Source of the DNA: Saccoglossus kowalevskii
Lineage: Eukaryota; Hemichordata; Enteropneusta; Harrimaniidae
Direction of reading: 5' to 3'
Assembly: GCF_000003605.2 (NCBI RefSeq)
Contig: NW_003124904.1
Location: 235,733 to 267,094, forward strand
Length of the DNA stretch: 31,362 bases
The notes under the pieces are model-generated. The model made no database searches. It was given only the letters and a program-made list of their open reading frames with translations, and had not been told where the DNA came from. The stretch's first letter is position 1. Each line of letters starts with the position of its first letter. The position numbers and the translations under genes were made by a program. Below, piece by piece: positions 9,801 to 18,129 of the stretch.

Positions 9801-11270
9801 TTGGACAATACCAGTTTTATCCGTGGGCGAAAAATTAATTACACATTTTTTTGTACAGGAACGCAAACGTTCAGAAACTAGATTCTCATATATTTACCTT
9901 ATGACGATTCAAATTATTTGTACCCATATTGCACCACGACAAATGAGAACTGTGCTCGGGAGATATCTCAGAAATTATGTGTAGTTAAACAACCATTTAT
10001 TTTTTTTGTGGAGCAAATAATTATCTTATACTTACTCAATCTGGTCACTGGGAAATTTATCTTGGAAATGAAAGCCATTTGTCAGCATAAAATAAATGAA
10101 TGAATGAATGAATGAATGAATGAATGAATGAATGAATGAATNNNNNNNNNNNNNNNNNNNNNNNNNNNNNNNNNNNNNNNNNNNNNNNNNNNNNNNNNNN
10201 NNNNNNNNNNNNNNNNNNNNNNNNNNNNNNNNNNNNNNNNNNNNNNNNNNNNNNNNNNNNNNNNNNNNNNNNNNNNNNNNNNNNNNNNNNNNNNNNNNNN
10301 NNNNNNNNNNNNNNNNNNNNNNNNNNNNNNNNNNNNNNNNNNNNNNNNNNNNNNNNNNNNNNNNNNNNNNNNNNNNNNNNNNNNNNNNNNNNNNNNNNNN
10401 NNNNNNNNNNNNNNNNNNNNNNNNNNNNNNNNNNNNNNNNNNNNNGAATGAATGAATGAATGAATGAATGAATGAATAAATGAATGAATGAATGAATAAA
10501 TGAATAAATAAATAAATAAATATATAAACCAAGCATAATTATCATGTGACACAGCTTTCTTAAAGGCCGGCGGTCGTCGCGCCGTATCCTGTTCGATATG
10601 AGACTCAGTGTCACACACAACGCGTGTAAATACATTGTTGTTTACATGAATTTCGATCACGCGCTGCGCGACGACCACCGCCGTTTAAATTATTTTTGTG
10701 AAATACTTTTGGCACACTGTACGCACAGTATTTCAATTACTTATAAACAAAAAATAGTTTTCGCTGCGTGATATACACATGTGCGTGCGTTCTTAATTAC
10801 TGGTACGTACTATTAATTCAAAGTTCATGTGTATATGCGTACCTCTTTATTTACGTGATAATAGTATTTTAAGATCTCTGACATTTTTTTTTCTAGTTTG
10901 CCATTAATCATAGCCAAGGCCATTCATTAGAATGCAATGACGAGTTGTTATAAAATACTCAAAACTTTTCCTATTACCTGTTTTAGGAACTGCCAGAAAA
11001 TGCTTAAAATTGAAAAAAGAATCAGGAGACTTGGGAAATTGTCCTGCTCTAAATGTATGTAAAACATATTCAAATAAAGAAATGATAATGTCTGCGACGT
11101 TTCATTTTTAGTTGCAGAGTTTGAAAGCCAGGACAAGCGACGACCTTGCGGCCTACTCAGTATTGGATGACGTCATCGAGAAGGTCGCCATCAACGTTGA
11201 ATGGGCGAAATCCTACGTCGACGATGTTGCACGATTCCTTGAGAGTGACGACGTTCAAGACATGATTTGA
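719..11270 (+). CDS. M1-family zinc aminopeptidase, ANPEP-like (15 exons, 5' end outside window)
   Basis: Fifteen exons join in frame into 2001 bases: 666 residues and a TGA stop. M1 peptidases remove N-terminal residues from peptides; aminopeptidase N is a type II membrane ectoenzyme, but the anchor would be encoded upstream and is not visible. The product aligns with ANPEP from the IRFWAR strand to the C-terminus. In order it shows the exopeptidase loop (SAMEG instead of GAMEN), the zinc site HECSH followed after 18 residues by the third ligand Glu, the catalytic Tyr (TYWKGASVL), the [12 protein letters not shown] strand that closes the catalytic domain, a small beta domain, GFYRVNY at the start of the helical ERAP1_C domain, and the helical domain to its end. 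All introns are GT-AG except 2014-2105 (GC-AG). No convincing AATAAA follows the stop; ATTAAA at 11841 is a weak candidate. The exact orthologue (ANPEP, ENPEP, laeverin-like or a lineage-specific copy) cannot be decided from this part. Confidence 0.96.
894..1163 (+). mobile_element. TTAA-flanked MITE, 270-bp family, copy 1
   Basis: TTAA at both ends encloses inverted termini (AAAGGGCGGTAGTCGTCGCG and its counterpart GCGACGACCAACGCCCTTTA). It lies in the aminopeptidase intron 840-1480. A second copy in opposite orientation is at 29739-30013 and is similar along its whole length, including an internal CGCATTGGATTGTGGGA-type block. It carries no coding sequence. TTAA duplications are the hallmark of piggyBac-type transposition, an inference from the target site. 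Confidence 0.85.
1481..1635 (+). CDS. Aminopeptidase exon b (exopeptidase loop and zinc motif)
   Basis: The acceptor TTTTCCTCAG (1471-1480) completes the split Asp codon, and the exon ends in phase 0 before GTGAGT at 1636. It carries [13 protein letters not shown] (SAMEG at 1510-1524) where M1 enzymes normally have GAMENWGL, and the HEXXH zinc motif as HECSH (1618-1632). The two zinc His ligands and the catalytic Glu are present. The residue after the motif is Val where ANPEP has Gln (HQWFG). Confidence 0.95.
1900..2013 (+). CDS. Aminopeptidase exon c (third zinc ligand)
   Basis: The acceptor TTTTTTTAG opens with TGG at 1900, reading [20 protein letters not shown]. Glu at 1951-1953 is exactly 18 residues after the second zinc His, the spacing required for the third zinc ligand. 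The exon ends at WNM (ATG, 2011-2013). The following intron begins GCAAGT, a GC donor, because no GT in the neighbourhood keeps the frame into the next exon. Confidence 0.95.
2106..2309 (+). CDS. Aminopeptidase exon d (catalytic tyrosine)
   Basis: Sixty-eight codons in phase 0 at both ends, from DEIVSVEVV to FKRAIQ. It contains [10 protein letters not shown], matching the family's LASSHPL, and [13 protein letters not shown], which carries the transition-state Tyr (TAC, 2235-2237; Tyr477 in human ANPEP). The acceptor is TTTTCAG and the donor is GTAAAC at 2310. Confidence 0.95.
2637..2702 (+). CDS. Aminopeptidase exon e
   Basis: A 66-bp exon of 22 codons in phase 0, after TTTTCACAG and before GTAGGA. 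It reads [20 protein letters not shown], aligning with the ANPEP helix YLHTFAYQNTIYLNLWDHLQ. It is too short to be obvious alone, but the frame and homology fix it. Confidence 0.9.
3035..3228 (+). CDS. Aminopeptidase exon f (end of catalytic domain, beta domain start)
   Basis: The acceptor CATACAG precedes GTA at 3035 and the exon ends in phase 2 before GTAGCG. It encodes [16 protein letters not shown], the hallmark strand found in nearly all M1 aminopeptidases (MNRWTLQMGFPVITV in human ANPEP), followed by [12 protein letters not shown], the first strand of the small beta domain. Confidence 0.95.
3463..3653. mobile_element. MITE of the TTTCCCGGAAG family, copy 1
   Basis: The left terminus (AATAGGCACTTTCCCGGAAG) is answered by an inverted right terminus (CTCCGGGAAAGTGGTC). 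Related copies lie at 25663-25897, about 27530-27731 (reverse) and 31177 onward. It is in the intron between exons f and g. Reading frames over it on both strands are spurious. Confidence 0.7.
3742..3901 (+). mobile_element. TTAA-flanked MITE, 165-bp family, copy 1
   Basis: TTAA ends enclose inverted termini with the core GTCGTCAC..GCGCATGCG and GCGTGCGC..GTGACGAC. The middle contains CCCATGAGCCTTT and GTTATCGTCGCTTG blocks shared with five other copies in this window. The left terminus carries a long G run (3749-3760). It lies in the intron between exons f and g. Confidence 0.85.
4019..4107 (+). CDS. Aminopeptidase exon g (beta domain)
   Basis: The exon completes a split Arg codon and reads [12 protein letters not shown] and then SEWIDQSS, matching the family pattern F.Y.W.VP.T, with a pair of beta strands. 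The acceptor is TTCTGTCTAG and the donor is GTGAGT at 4108 (phase 1). The preceding intron (3229-4018) contains two MITEs. Confidence 0.9.
4703..4859. mobile_element. GGCCGCC-type MITE, copy 2
   Basis: Inverted ends AAAATGGCCGCCGAGATCTC and GAGATATCGGCGGCCTTTTA enclose about 110 bp of unique sequence. It is the shortest of the three copies and lies in the intron between exons g and h. Confidence 0.7.
5071..5198 (+). CDS. Aminopeptidase exon h (start of helical domain)
   Basis: The acceptor CCCTTCTTCTTAG opens an exon that includes [30 protein letters not shown] is the strongly conserved junction between the beta domain and the ERAP1_C-type helical domain of M1 enzymes. It ends in phase 0 before GTAAGC. 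Confidence 0.95.
5270..5425 (+). mobile_element. Fragment of the 369-bp AATAGACC MITE
   Basis: The stretch with CGCGTTATGCGTGAAATCGA, then AAAAGTCATAG and TATTCGACAAA, follows in the same order the left half of the complete copy at 17312-17680. The rest has decayed or is missing. It lies in the intron between exons h and i. Confidence 0.6.
5859..5914 (+). CDS. Aminopeptidase exon i
   Basis: A 56-bp exon reading [18 protein letters not shown], aligning with IPVINRAQIINDAFNLA of ANPEP. The RAxxIxDAF motif is typical of the family. It ends in phase 2 before GTAAAA. The acceptor is TTCTCTTACAG. Confidence 0.93.
6359..6506 (+). CDS. Aminopeptidase exon j (helical domain)
   Basis: It reads [18 protein letters not shown] and then [20 protein letters not shown]. 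The Y-x-PW-x-AA pattern matches ANPEP (ERQYMPWEAALSSLSYF). The acceptor is ATCCTTACAG and the donor is GTAAAG, phase 2 in and phase 0 out. Confidence 0.93.
6669..6862 (+). mobile_element. TTAA-flanked MITE, 165-bp family, copy 2 (with internal insert)
   Basis: TTAA-bounded copy with well-preserved termini (AAAGCGGTGGAGTCGTCACC and GGTGACGACCCTCCCGCTTT). Against its siblings it carries about 29 extra bases between two GGCCATA words. It lies in the intron between exons j and k. Confidence 0.88.
6965..7143 (+). CDS. Aminopeptidase exon k (conserved disulfide)
   Basis: It encodes [12 protein letters not shown] to EYLESDR. The pair in [10 protein letters not shown] has the Cys-x6-Cys spacing of the first C-terminal disulfide of ANPEP (human 761-768), so that bond is probably kept. 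The acceptor is TTTTTTAATCAG and the donor is GTAGAT (phase 2). Confidence 0.93.
7447..7614 (+). CDS. Aminopeptidase exon l (second disulfide lost)
   Basis: It reads [20 protein letters not shown] and WSRAQNAQ, aligning with [20 protein letters not shown] of ANPEP. The Cys of VYC is Ser (7478-7480), and its partner 36 residues later is Ala (7586-7588). The acceptor is TTGTATCACAG and the donor is GTAAAT, phase 2 at both ends. Confidence 0.93.
7815..8190. repeat. Degenerate G-run-rich repeat array
   Basis: Irregular units combine a CCCGAGA- or CCCTAGATA-like word with a run of 4-10 G, recurring roughly every 50-60 bases across about 350 bp in the intron between exons l and m. On the minus strand this leaves a 168-codon open frame rich in Pro, Leu, Phe and Lys, explained by the repeats rather than by a gene. 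The G runs could form quadruplexes on the plus strand. Confidence 0.6.
8452..8592 (+). CDS. Aminopeptidase exon m
   Basis: It completes an Arg codon and reads [18 protein letters not shown], then [13 protein letters not shown], aligning with RYLSYTLNPDLIR and the WDFVQSNWKKLF segment of ANPEP. The acceptor is TATTATGCAATAG and the donor is GTAAGT (phase 2). Confidence 0.92.
8632..8757 (+). repeat. Four spaced copies of GATTGGCTACT
   Basis: GATTGGCTACT occurs at 8632, 8673 and 8713, with a weaker copy (GATTGGTTA) at 8746, giving steps of about 33-41 bases just downstream of the donor of exon m. The unit matches the start of the dispersed element at 9231 and 22235, so it may be a local expansion of that sequence. 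Confidence 0.55.
9231..9358 (+). repeat. Dispersed CTGATTGG repeat, copy 1
   Basis: The element starts TCTGATTGGCTACC, passes an inverted CTGACCAATCAGA (a potential hairpin with the start), and continues with TTTTTTTCGACGTATCGCAT and CAACTCAACTG. The same order of blocks recurs at 28366-28479, and its first half recurs at 22235-22290. Family unknown. It lies in the intron before exon n. Confidence 0.6.
9416..9494 (+). CDS. Aminopeptidase exon n
   Basis: A 79-bp exon reading [17 protein letters not shown] and INSDAGLQQ, aligning with the ANPEP stretch ending in FSTEYELQQ. The acceptor is CTTGTCCTAATAG and the donor is GTATGT (phase 0). It is followed by the longest intron (9495-11111), which contains the sequence gap. 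Confidence 0.88.
10092..10521. repeat. TGAA tetranucleotide microsatellite spanning an assembly gap
   Basis: Perfect TGAA units run into 304 N (10142-10445) and resume beyond, with TAAA variants near the right end. The true array length is unknown. All reading frames across it are artefacts of the repeat. It lies in the last aminopeptidase intron. Confidence 0.95.
10560..10688 (+). mobile_element. TTAA-flanked MITE, 130-bp family, copy 1
   Basis: TTAA ends enclose inverted termini GGTCGTCGCGCCG and GCGCGACGACCACCG. The interior contains CTGTTCGATATGAGACTCA and ACAACGCGTGTAAATACATT blocks shared with copies at 19388 and 24665. It lies in the last aminopeptidase intron, about 40 bp after the microsatellite. 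Confidence 0.85.
11112..11270 (+). CDS. Aminopeptidase exon o (terminal exon, TGA stop)
   Basis: It reads [20 protein letters not shown], then [15 protein letters not shown] and a short acidic tail ending DVQDMI and TGA (11268-11270). This matches the last helices of ANPEP (ANIKWVKENKEVVLQWF). The acceptor at 11110-11111 restores LQQLQSLK as in the family. A second AG six bases on (11116-11117) would drop two residues in frame. Confidence 0.93.
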   Translation: MQSLKARTSDDLAAYSVLDDVIEKVAINVEWAKSYVDDVARFLESDDVQDMI

Positions 11271-11863
11271 AACAGAACGATTGTCTCAAAATTTTCGGAT
11301 TATTTTTACATTCAGTAGATGTTGTTTAACGTGCAGGACACTTTCAAAATGGCGGCGCGTATAAGTCGACGTTTTACTGACCGTCTATACAAAACCGCGG
11401 TCTATGTTGCTAAATTCCAACTTTATTGAAATTTTCTGAATTACTAAAAAAGACCAATTTTCACGTATTTCATTGTACCAGGCGTTAGCCTGTTGGCATA
11501 GGCATGTTCAGGGAACCATCGTTCGCCACTATTTATTCCCATCGAAACTGCAGTCTGTGCATTTAATTTGTTTTTGGATCAAACTGCATTATCGTCAGGT
11601 ATGGTCACAAATACGGCCATTTAGCGCATGCGCAGTGAAAATATATGTTTTTAGTATACGACGAACTGGGTTAAGACGTCTCGCGAAGTTGAACGAACCT
11701 TATATATAGGAATTGTGGCGCATTGACGTCATATCCTGTTTGTACATTGCATAATTTAGGGGTAGACTATTACTCTTGTTGAGGAGGGTTAGGTTAGAAT
11801 TTAATAGAAATATTCTGCACGAGAAAGAAATGATCGACAAATTAAACCAAAATGTATGATACA

Positions 11864-12028
11864 TTAAAGCGGGGGAGTCGTCACCTGCGCATGCGTCAGA
11901 TGGCCATAGCGTGTCATTGTTTACAAACAAGTGCCTACCCATGAGCCTTTGCGTTCTTAGCGTGTGTTGTTATCGTCGCTTGGGACTCAATTCCCGCGCG
12001 TGCGCAGGTGACGACCCTCCCGGTTTAA
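11864..12028 (+). mobile_element. TTAA-flanked MITE, 165-bp family, copy 3
   Basis: A complete copy with TTAA at both ends and termini AAAGCGGGGGAGTCGTCACC and GGTGACGACCCTCCCGGTTT. It is close to the inferred consensus and so probably among the younger copies. Confidence 0.9.
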
Positions 12029-12512
12029 CGTTTCGTTACGTGTCAAGTTGCGCTGTAGAATAATAGCATTTTTGTATGTTTATTTTTTAAATATTCATTT
12101 AAGAAATGTATATTTTATAATATTGAATATTTAGTTCAATTTTGAATATAATACCATGTTTTTGATATAAGAATGTTTGTGGTTCACGTGTTGCATCCAC
12201 ACACTGGCGACTACCGCTAATTATAGCATATGACAACTTCAATTTACATAAATTTTCTTTTCATATGTTTTTTCACAAAATTCTGAATCAAAATCCTTTT
12301 TATAACACAAATATGGAAATTTTGTTTCAATAATGAACTTAGCTGACCCGTTAAACACATTTTTTTTTATTTATCTCACATGTTGTAACAGAAAACATTC
12401 TCTAGCTCTTCAGCTGTCAGTACTGGCAAGCACGTGGTTTGACCGACATTTACTGCGCATGCGCTAGTGAAATTATGATTCAAAGCAGGAATGTCGACTG
12501 TAATTTGTGGAG

Positions 12513-12752
12513 TGCTATGCAAGACATCAAACATTGCGACTGTGATGTGTTGACTCAGGAACACACAAAACATCAAAGAAACCAGAGAGCTTTCAGGTTT
12601 AACTTCTTGTTTATTCCGCCATTTTCAGTTACACCAATGGCACTACTTTTTACATATCAATACACTCGGGTGATCAGGTGACATATAACATCATTACAAA
12701 AGTATGTATTCTGACGCATGCAATAAAGTAGTCCCAAAAACGCCACAGTGAC
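12513..12752 (+). repeat. Inverted repeat pair, left member
   Basis: The block containing GTGATGTGTTGACTCAGGAA, ACATCAAAGAAACCAGAGAG and CAATAAAGTAGTCCCAAAAA is matched on the opposite strand at 15600-15795, about 2.85 kb away. The arms are similar but not identical and have short length differences. They may be two inverted copies of one dispersed repeat or the ends of one foldback element. Confidence 0.7.
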
Positions 12753-13090
12753 ACAGAGACAAAAAGAGGACTATGAGTTCTGTAAACCAAAACGATTATA
12801 TACACTGTTCCAAACTGTTATCAAACGAATCCCAACTTGTGTGTTGCAAAAGCAACGATGTTTCATTCACAGTAAATCATAATTCAATGTGTTCATTAAC
12901 ATATATTATTACGTGTGTATGGCGGATTAATTTGGTCATTTGGAATAACATTTGTACTGTCTAACAGGCAAAGAAAATAATCCCTTCTATAATTTAAGTT
13001 TTCCTGGCATTTAATGCATATCTTAAATTGTCACAGTACAATTTGACATTTCTCGTTATTTGTTAAAAGTGATGCTATGCTTGTATATAT

Positions 13091-13253
13091 TTAAAGCGGA
13101 GAGTCGTCACTTGCGCATGCGTCAGATGGCCATAGCGTGTCATTGTTTACATACATGCGTCTACCCAAGAGCCTTTGCGTTTTAGCGTGTGTTGTTATCG
13201 TCGCTTGGGACTCAATTCCCACGCGTGCGCAGGTGACGACCCTCCCGCTTTAA
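13091..13253 (+). mobile_element. TTAA-flanked MITE, 165-bp family, copy 4
   Basis: A complete copy with TTAA at each end and termini AAAGCGGAGAGTCGTCACTT and AGGTGACGACCCTCCCGCTT. The middle keeps the GCCTTTGCGTTTTAGCGTGT and TTATCGTCGCTTGGGACTCA blocks. Confidence 0.9.
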
Positions 13254-13442
13254 ATAATAAAACGTCCAAAGTCAAACGAAGAAATAACTACACAAATTAG
13301 TCACGTGCCCCAGAAAAAATTATAACGGCAAATAATGAAAATGAGTCAACCGTCTTCACGGCGTATGTTATATTATAGCGGATAAGCCATTAAAAAGTAA
13401 TTATTCAAATTATTTTGATACATTTGTTTTTAAATCTAAAAA

Positions 13443-13702
13443 TCCCGCGTGAAATCGGAAGTATATTAGGCGATATTTCCACGCTTAATAATGTGCTGTA
13501 CACATTTGATGATGGTCAATGTCGATGACGTAAGGGTGTTCAAACGCAATATCCTCCTGTCAAAGATCGGCCTTTCGATGTGAGCTATGAAGTAAAGAAA
13601 TTCGAGTTCAAAATCAAATCGTTTGATTTTTGCGGCAGACGTTCGACGCGCGTCTTTCACGCAACTCGCGAGATCTTGCAGTCGAACTGAAAATCACCTA
13701 TT
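13443..13702 (+). mobile_element. 369-bp AATAGACC MITE, 5'-truncated copy
   Basis: The block from CCACGCTTAATAATGTGCTG through TTTGCGGCAGACGTTCGACG to the terminus AAAATCACCTATT is a direct copy of the right two-thirds of the element at 17312-17680. Its left third is mostly absent. Confidence 0.8.
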
Positions 13703-14679
13703 TATATTTGCTTATTCCGCGTCCTACGTACGAAAATCAGAACGAGGCTATGACGTTTTATCATCATAGTGGACGACAACATCACCAATTTCTACGTATT
13801 ACACATTGTTCATTGAGTGCATGGGACGAACGTGATATTTCCGATATGTCACCTTTGACCTTCCAACTAACAGGTGTGGAGAGCAACAATTGACCGGATA
13901 GAAACATACTTTCTAAAAATAACAACATCAGTGTTCAGCACAAAACATGAAATTCTGTCACAATGTACAGATGGGTCTAGGATTAAATACTATTGAACGT
14001 TGCATTGCAGCTGGTGGGGCAGCTGTCGACAAATTATTTGAATGGGAAGTTGACTGTGTGACTGTGAAATGGCAAGTATAATGATATAATATCATGTCAC
14101 AACGATGTAAACAAAATGGAAGCCACTTACATCCGGGAACTAAAATGTCATGTAAGCATTAGTTGTAGACAGACGTGGGATTGCTATTGGTGTTCTGCGC
14201 CATCTTGGTGTCATTTAGGCCAGGTTGAGCACAAGCACAAGTTCCCTAAGGTTATGATAATAATCTTGGCTTACGTAATTTACCTCCCAATTGAGCCTGT
14301 GTCTGACTCGCCCAGGTTAATATTTTTACACCTTTGGATGTTTCATCCCAGTTAGATTGAACACGGGTTCATGGCTCTGGCATAATAACAAAACCTACAG
14401 CTGATCGGTCGCCATCTTTTCGATTCCATCTGCTACATAGTATTCGTTACCCAGGCGACACGATGACAGAATATGAATATGTATTTGCATATTCAAATTG
14501 CATTCAACATATGTTGGTCTATCCCCTGACAAATATTTACACCAACAAATTTTGAGATTTTGTGTGAGTAATGAGAATTAACTGCAGTATATGTATTTAA
14601 GTGGGCCACTTAAATTAAGCTAGATTTGTGAACAATAGACACCCAATGAGCTACATTGTAGGTTTGTCTGAGGAATAAG

Positions 14680-14748
14680 TCTGTTTTAGCGAAGGTTGTT
14701 ATCGTCAATTCCTGCGCATGCGCAGGTGACGACCCTTCAGCTTTCAAA
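14680..14748 (+). mobile_element. TTAA-type MITE, 165-bp family, 3'-end fragment (copy 5)
   Basis: Only the right end survives: TTAGCG..GTTGTTATCGTC, then a 16-bp perfect palindrome CCTGCGCATGCGCAGG and GTGACGACCC. The target site and the left end are gone. Confidence 0.7.
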
Positions 14749-15194
14749 TGTGAGATGGGTATCGTATTTTAGTGAAAAATAGTTTGAGGAATAATTGTAT
14801 GGCGTTTTGGATAAAAGTATTGGCAATGAGGCCCAATAATGAAGGGGGGTCTGAGCATTGTTGCGCATGCGCGTTTCGTATAGTACTTAATCGGATTCGA
14901 CATTCTGTATTGTTGTTTATTTGCGGATTTATGTAGTCAGTGTGTGTGGTCGTGTGGTACATATTTGTATGCGAAGAAGCCAATGACCGCGCGCGCTGCG
15001 AACGAGACTATGCATAATTTACGTCATCAAAGAGACTACCTAGCACACTACAAACTAGTCCATTGACATACACACGTCATTAGCCGTGCGTGACCAAATT
15101 AATATTAGTTGACTTCACTATAATAATTTCACTCGTTATTTACGTTTAATACGTATCGGCTGTAATTCCGTACAATATAAACTCAATGAATTAG

Positions 15195-15259
<65 letters not shown>
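15195..15259. repeat. GATT tetranucleotide microsatellite
   Basis: About sixteen perfect GATT units in uninterrupted tandem. No feature of a CRISPR array or coding repeat is present. Confidence 0.95.
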
Positions 15260-15599
15260 CCTATATATCTCCATCACCAGTTTCTTATGCCATAAGTCTG
15301 TACTCGAGTAATGTATTACTGGTATGTAGAGTTAAACAGTCAGGTAACGCAAATAATTTCATAAACTTGCCAACAAAGTGTCCTGTGCGCAATATGCTTT
15401 AACGCACTCGCTATGATAGTTGCAATAAGAGGCACAAGAATAAGCGTGGTGACAGACAACTCGCTGAGGAAAATATATACAGCGCCAGTAAACAACACTT
15501 CGTATTGGAAATTTGGTGCTAAAAAAATGTATTTTTCACTTGCTTGCTTGATTGACACTTGTTTTACTTCTTCGCTTTCGTCGGAAAACACGCATGTGT

Positions 15600-15795
15600 G
15601 ACGTTTTTGGGACTACTTTATTGCATGCGACATAATACATACATTTGTTATGGTGTTATATGTCACCTGGTCACCAGAGTGTACTGATATGTAAAAAGTA
15701 GTGCTGTTAGTTAAAGTTAAACGTGAAAGCTCTCTGGTTTCTTTGATGTTTCACGTGTTCCTGAGTCAACACATCACAGTATGAAGCATAGCACG
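15600..15795 (-). repeat. Inverted repeat pair, right member
   Basis: Reverse complement of the block at 12513-12752, shorter by some 45 bases. The match begins at the inner end with TTTTTGGGACTACTTTATTG and ends outward with GAGTCAACACATCACAGT. The sequence between the arms shows no transposase-like frame. Confidence 0.7.
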
Positions 15796-17311
15796 CGTAA
15801 TAAAAAGTAGTGTCAGGCAATTAAGAATCTCACAAGCCAAGGATGATATTTCTTCCAAGAGTTGGTGGATGTGTTATCTTACACGAATGTGCAAAAAACA
15901 AAGACTGTGGAGAAATGTTATCCCATGACTCGAATGTGTGTATGGGGTGGGGCATTTTTTCCCCATCACCTCTGAATACGCGATAAAACAGATGTTTTAG
16001 ATTAGATAGGAACAGCCTCAAAAAAACTGGATGCATTATTCCTCGCCGGAGAACCTACTTCGTGGTTGCTATGCTGCTGATACAAACTCCGTGGCGAGTT
16101 TCACTGCTGAAACATTCAATAAAAAAAAATGAGAATACTCTTCATTCGGTATTGACAATAATACGAGGTAATGGCTTCCCGGCCTTTTAATGCGCTTCAT
16201 CCCGGCATCAACAAGACCTTTTTGAACATGAAGACCTGCATACCAATGTTCACCGAATTCGCATTCATAACTGAATGAGTCTTGTCCGTAGCTTTTTTCA
16301 GCTTTGGTCTCATACCCCTGGAATGGGGTCGACCCATTATTTGGTGCTATATTTTAGTTATTTACCACGATTATCTAGGAACTAGAATGATCAAGATGGC
16401 GGATTTGATGACTTACCCAAACAATATATCACATGATGGAGAAACCTGCAATTAACATAAACACAGTCCAGAATGTTACCTGCGATAAGTGCATGGTACT
16501 GTCTTGTATTACTAATTTACCTAACGCAGTGTTTCTACATTAAGTTATTAACTACCCGAAACATACTTCGCCAAGAGGAATGAACCCTTGCCACTAGTTT
16601 TTCGAACAAACGCACACGCAACGCCACCAACAATTTAAGTACCTTAGCAGTCAAATACGGAACACACCACACAGTGGTTAAATACTATATAGACGATGAT
16701 AGAGAATACAAAGCAAACACGACTGTGTTGAATACAGAATCCAAGGTATATTGTACATATGGGTCGTACCCTGGCAGTTCATTCACTATGTCATATGAAG
16801 ATTCTGTTTAAAGTGGTTTAGCTGTAAGACGCCGCCACTTAAAAGTCAAAATTATGACAGTTGATTCATAGCTACAGACGGGCTCATAAATAATAACAGT
16901 ATAATTGGCTTTTAAAAGGAAGTGTAATTTACTATAAATAACATTTTATTTAAAAAAATATGAGGGGGTATAATCACTTACGTGTCTGTACAATTTACAT
17001 TCAACATTTGATTAGTAAATGAGTTAAAACTTAAACAGCTCACAGCCTACTTTTAAACATAAAATGTTTAAAATGAAATCAGTGTTGTGATAAGTTTAAA
17101 CTATTTTAATATAAGCTCCACGCGACAAACACCCAAAGTGCTAACAGTGTATTAGCACTATCCAAAAAAATAATATGACGTCACGTCTCTGAGCGCCTAT
17201 GAACTTGCATCAAAAGTTTAATCAATAAAATGTTCAGAAAAGAATACTTGTTTTGGAAAATCTATAAGTTTCGTCATCAGACAAAATCTGAGTGAAGTCT
17301 TCATTGAACGC

Positions 17312-17680
17312 AATAGACCATTTTCCGTACACTGCAAGAATCACGCGTTATGCGTGAAATCGAACGTAAAAACAGGACAAACAAAGGTCATAGCGTCGTA
17401 GTCGCGTCAAACATCGCGTGGGATTCGACAAACGCGAAAGTATTTTGGGGACATTTCCATGCTTAATAATGTGCTGTCCACATTTGATGATAGGCAATTT
17501 CGATTAAGTAAGGGTATTCGGAAGCAATATTCTTCTGTCGAAGATCGGCCGGTCGATGTGAGCTACGAAATAAGGAAATTCGAGTTCAAAATCAAATCGT
17601 TCGATTTTTGCGGCAGACGTTCGACGCGCGTCTTTCATGCATCTCGCGAGATCTCGCAATTGTACGGAAAATCACCTATT
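17312..17680 (+). mobile_element. 369-bp AATAGACC MITE, complete copy
   Basis: The left end AATAGACCATTTTCCGTACA is inverted at the right end (TGTACGGAAAATCACCTATT), so the copy has its own terminal inverted repeats. It contains CGCGTTATGCGTGAAATCGA, GTCATAGCGTCGTAGTCGCG and GACGTTCGACGCGCGTCTTT. A nearly identical copy lies in inverted orientation at 19797-20164. Confidence 0.85.
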
Positions 17681-18129
17681 CAACAAACTATTACATTTTA
17701 GTAGCAACACCGGAATCCAAACCTCAAGTCTTTCGATTAACTTTACTCCGGTCATTTGAAGCAGGGAATTACAGCACAAAGCGTATCGAGTGTCGCGTGT
17801 ACAATATAATCGATTTATTGAAGTACAGGCGAGTCTCCAGTTGTTGATATATCAAAAGGTATTATATACACGCTTTCGTTATTTTTTACGTCGTAATATG
17901 TAATATGGGGAATAGAAAAAAACACAGTCAGCCTGGAAAAGTTATTTCAACTTGGGTGACCTCATTTCGTGACTCCTGTAACGATACTGAAATACGATAT
18001 ATATAAAAAAAATGATAAAAGCAAGTAAAAACCAAACAAATATTCATAAATTAGCAAAAATAGCAATCAAAAATATAAAATTTAAATTTATGAGAAAAGA
18101 TGCGGATAAAAGTCTAAGAACATTTATGG

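Noticed and set aside
9859-9984. Possible extra aminopeptidase exon after TTTTTTTGTACAG
   Set aside because: The acceptor is good, but the encoded residues ([14 protein letters not shown]) do not match the family, while exon n joins directly to exon o as LQQLQSLK exactly as in ANPEP.
10032-10678. Long frames on both strands encoding SFIH or similar repeats
   Set aside because: They are translations of the TGAA microsatellite and pass through 304 unknown bases.
12376-12681. Frames on both strands in the left member of the inverted repeat pair
   Set aside because: They partly overlap a repeated block and are not preserved in the matching arm at 15600-15795.
15195-15259. Regular repeats resembling an array
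   Set aside because: A plain GATT microsatellite without spacers in an animal genome, not a CRISPR array.
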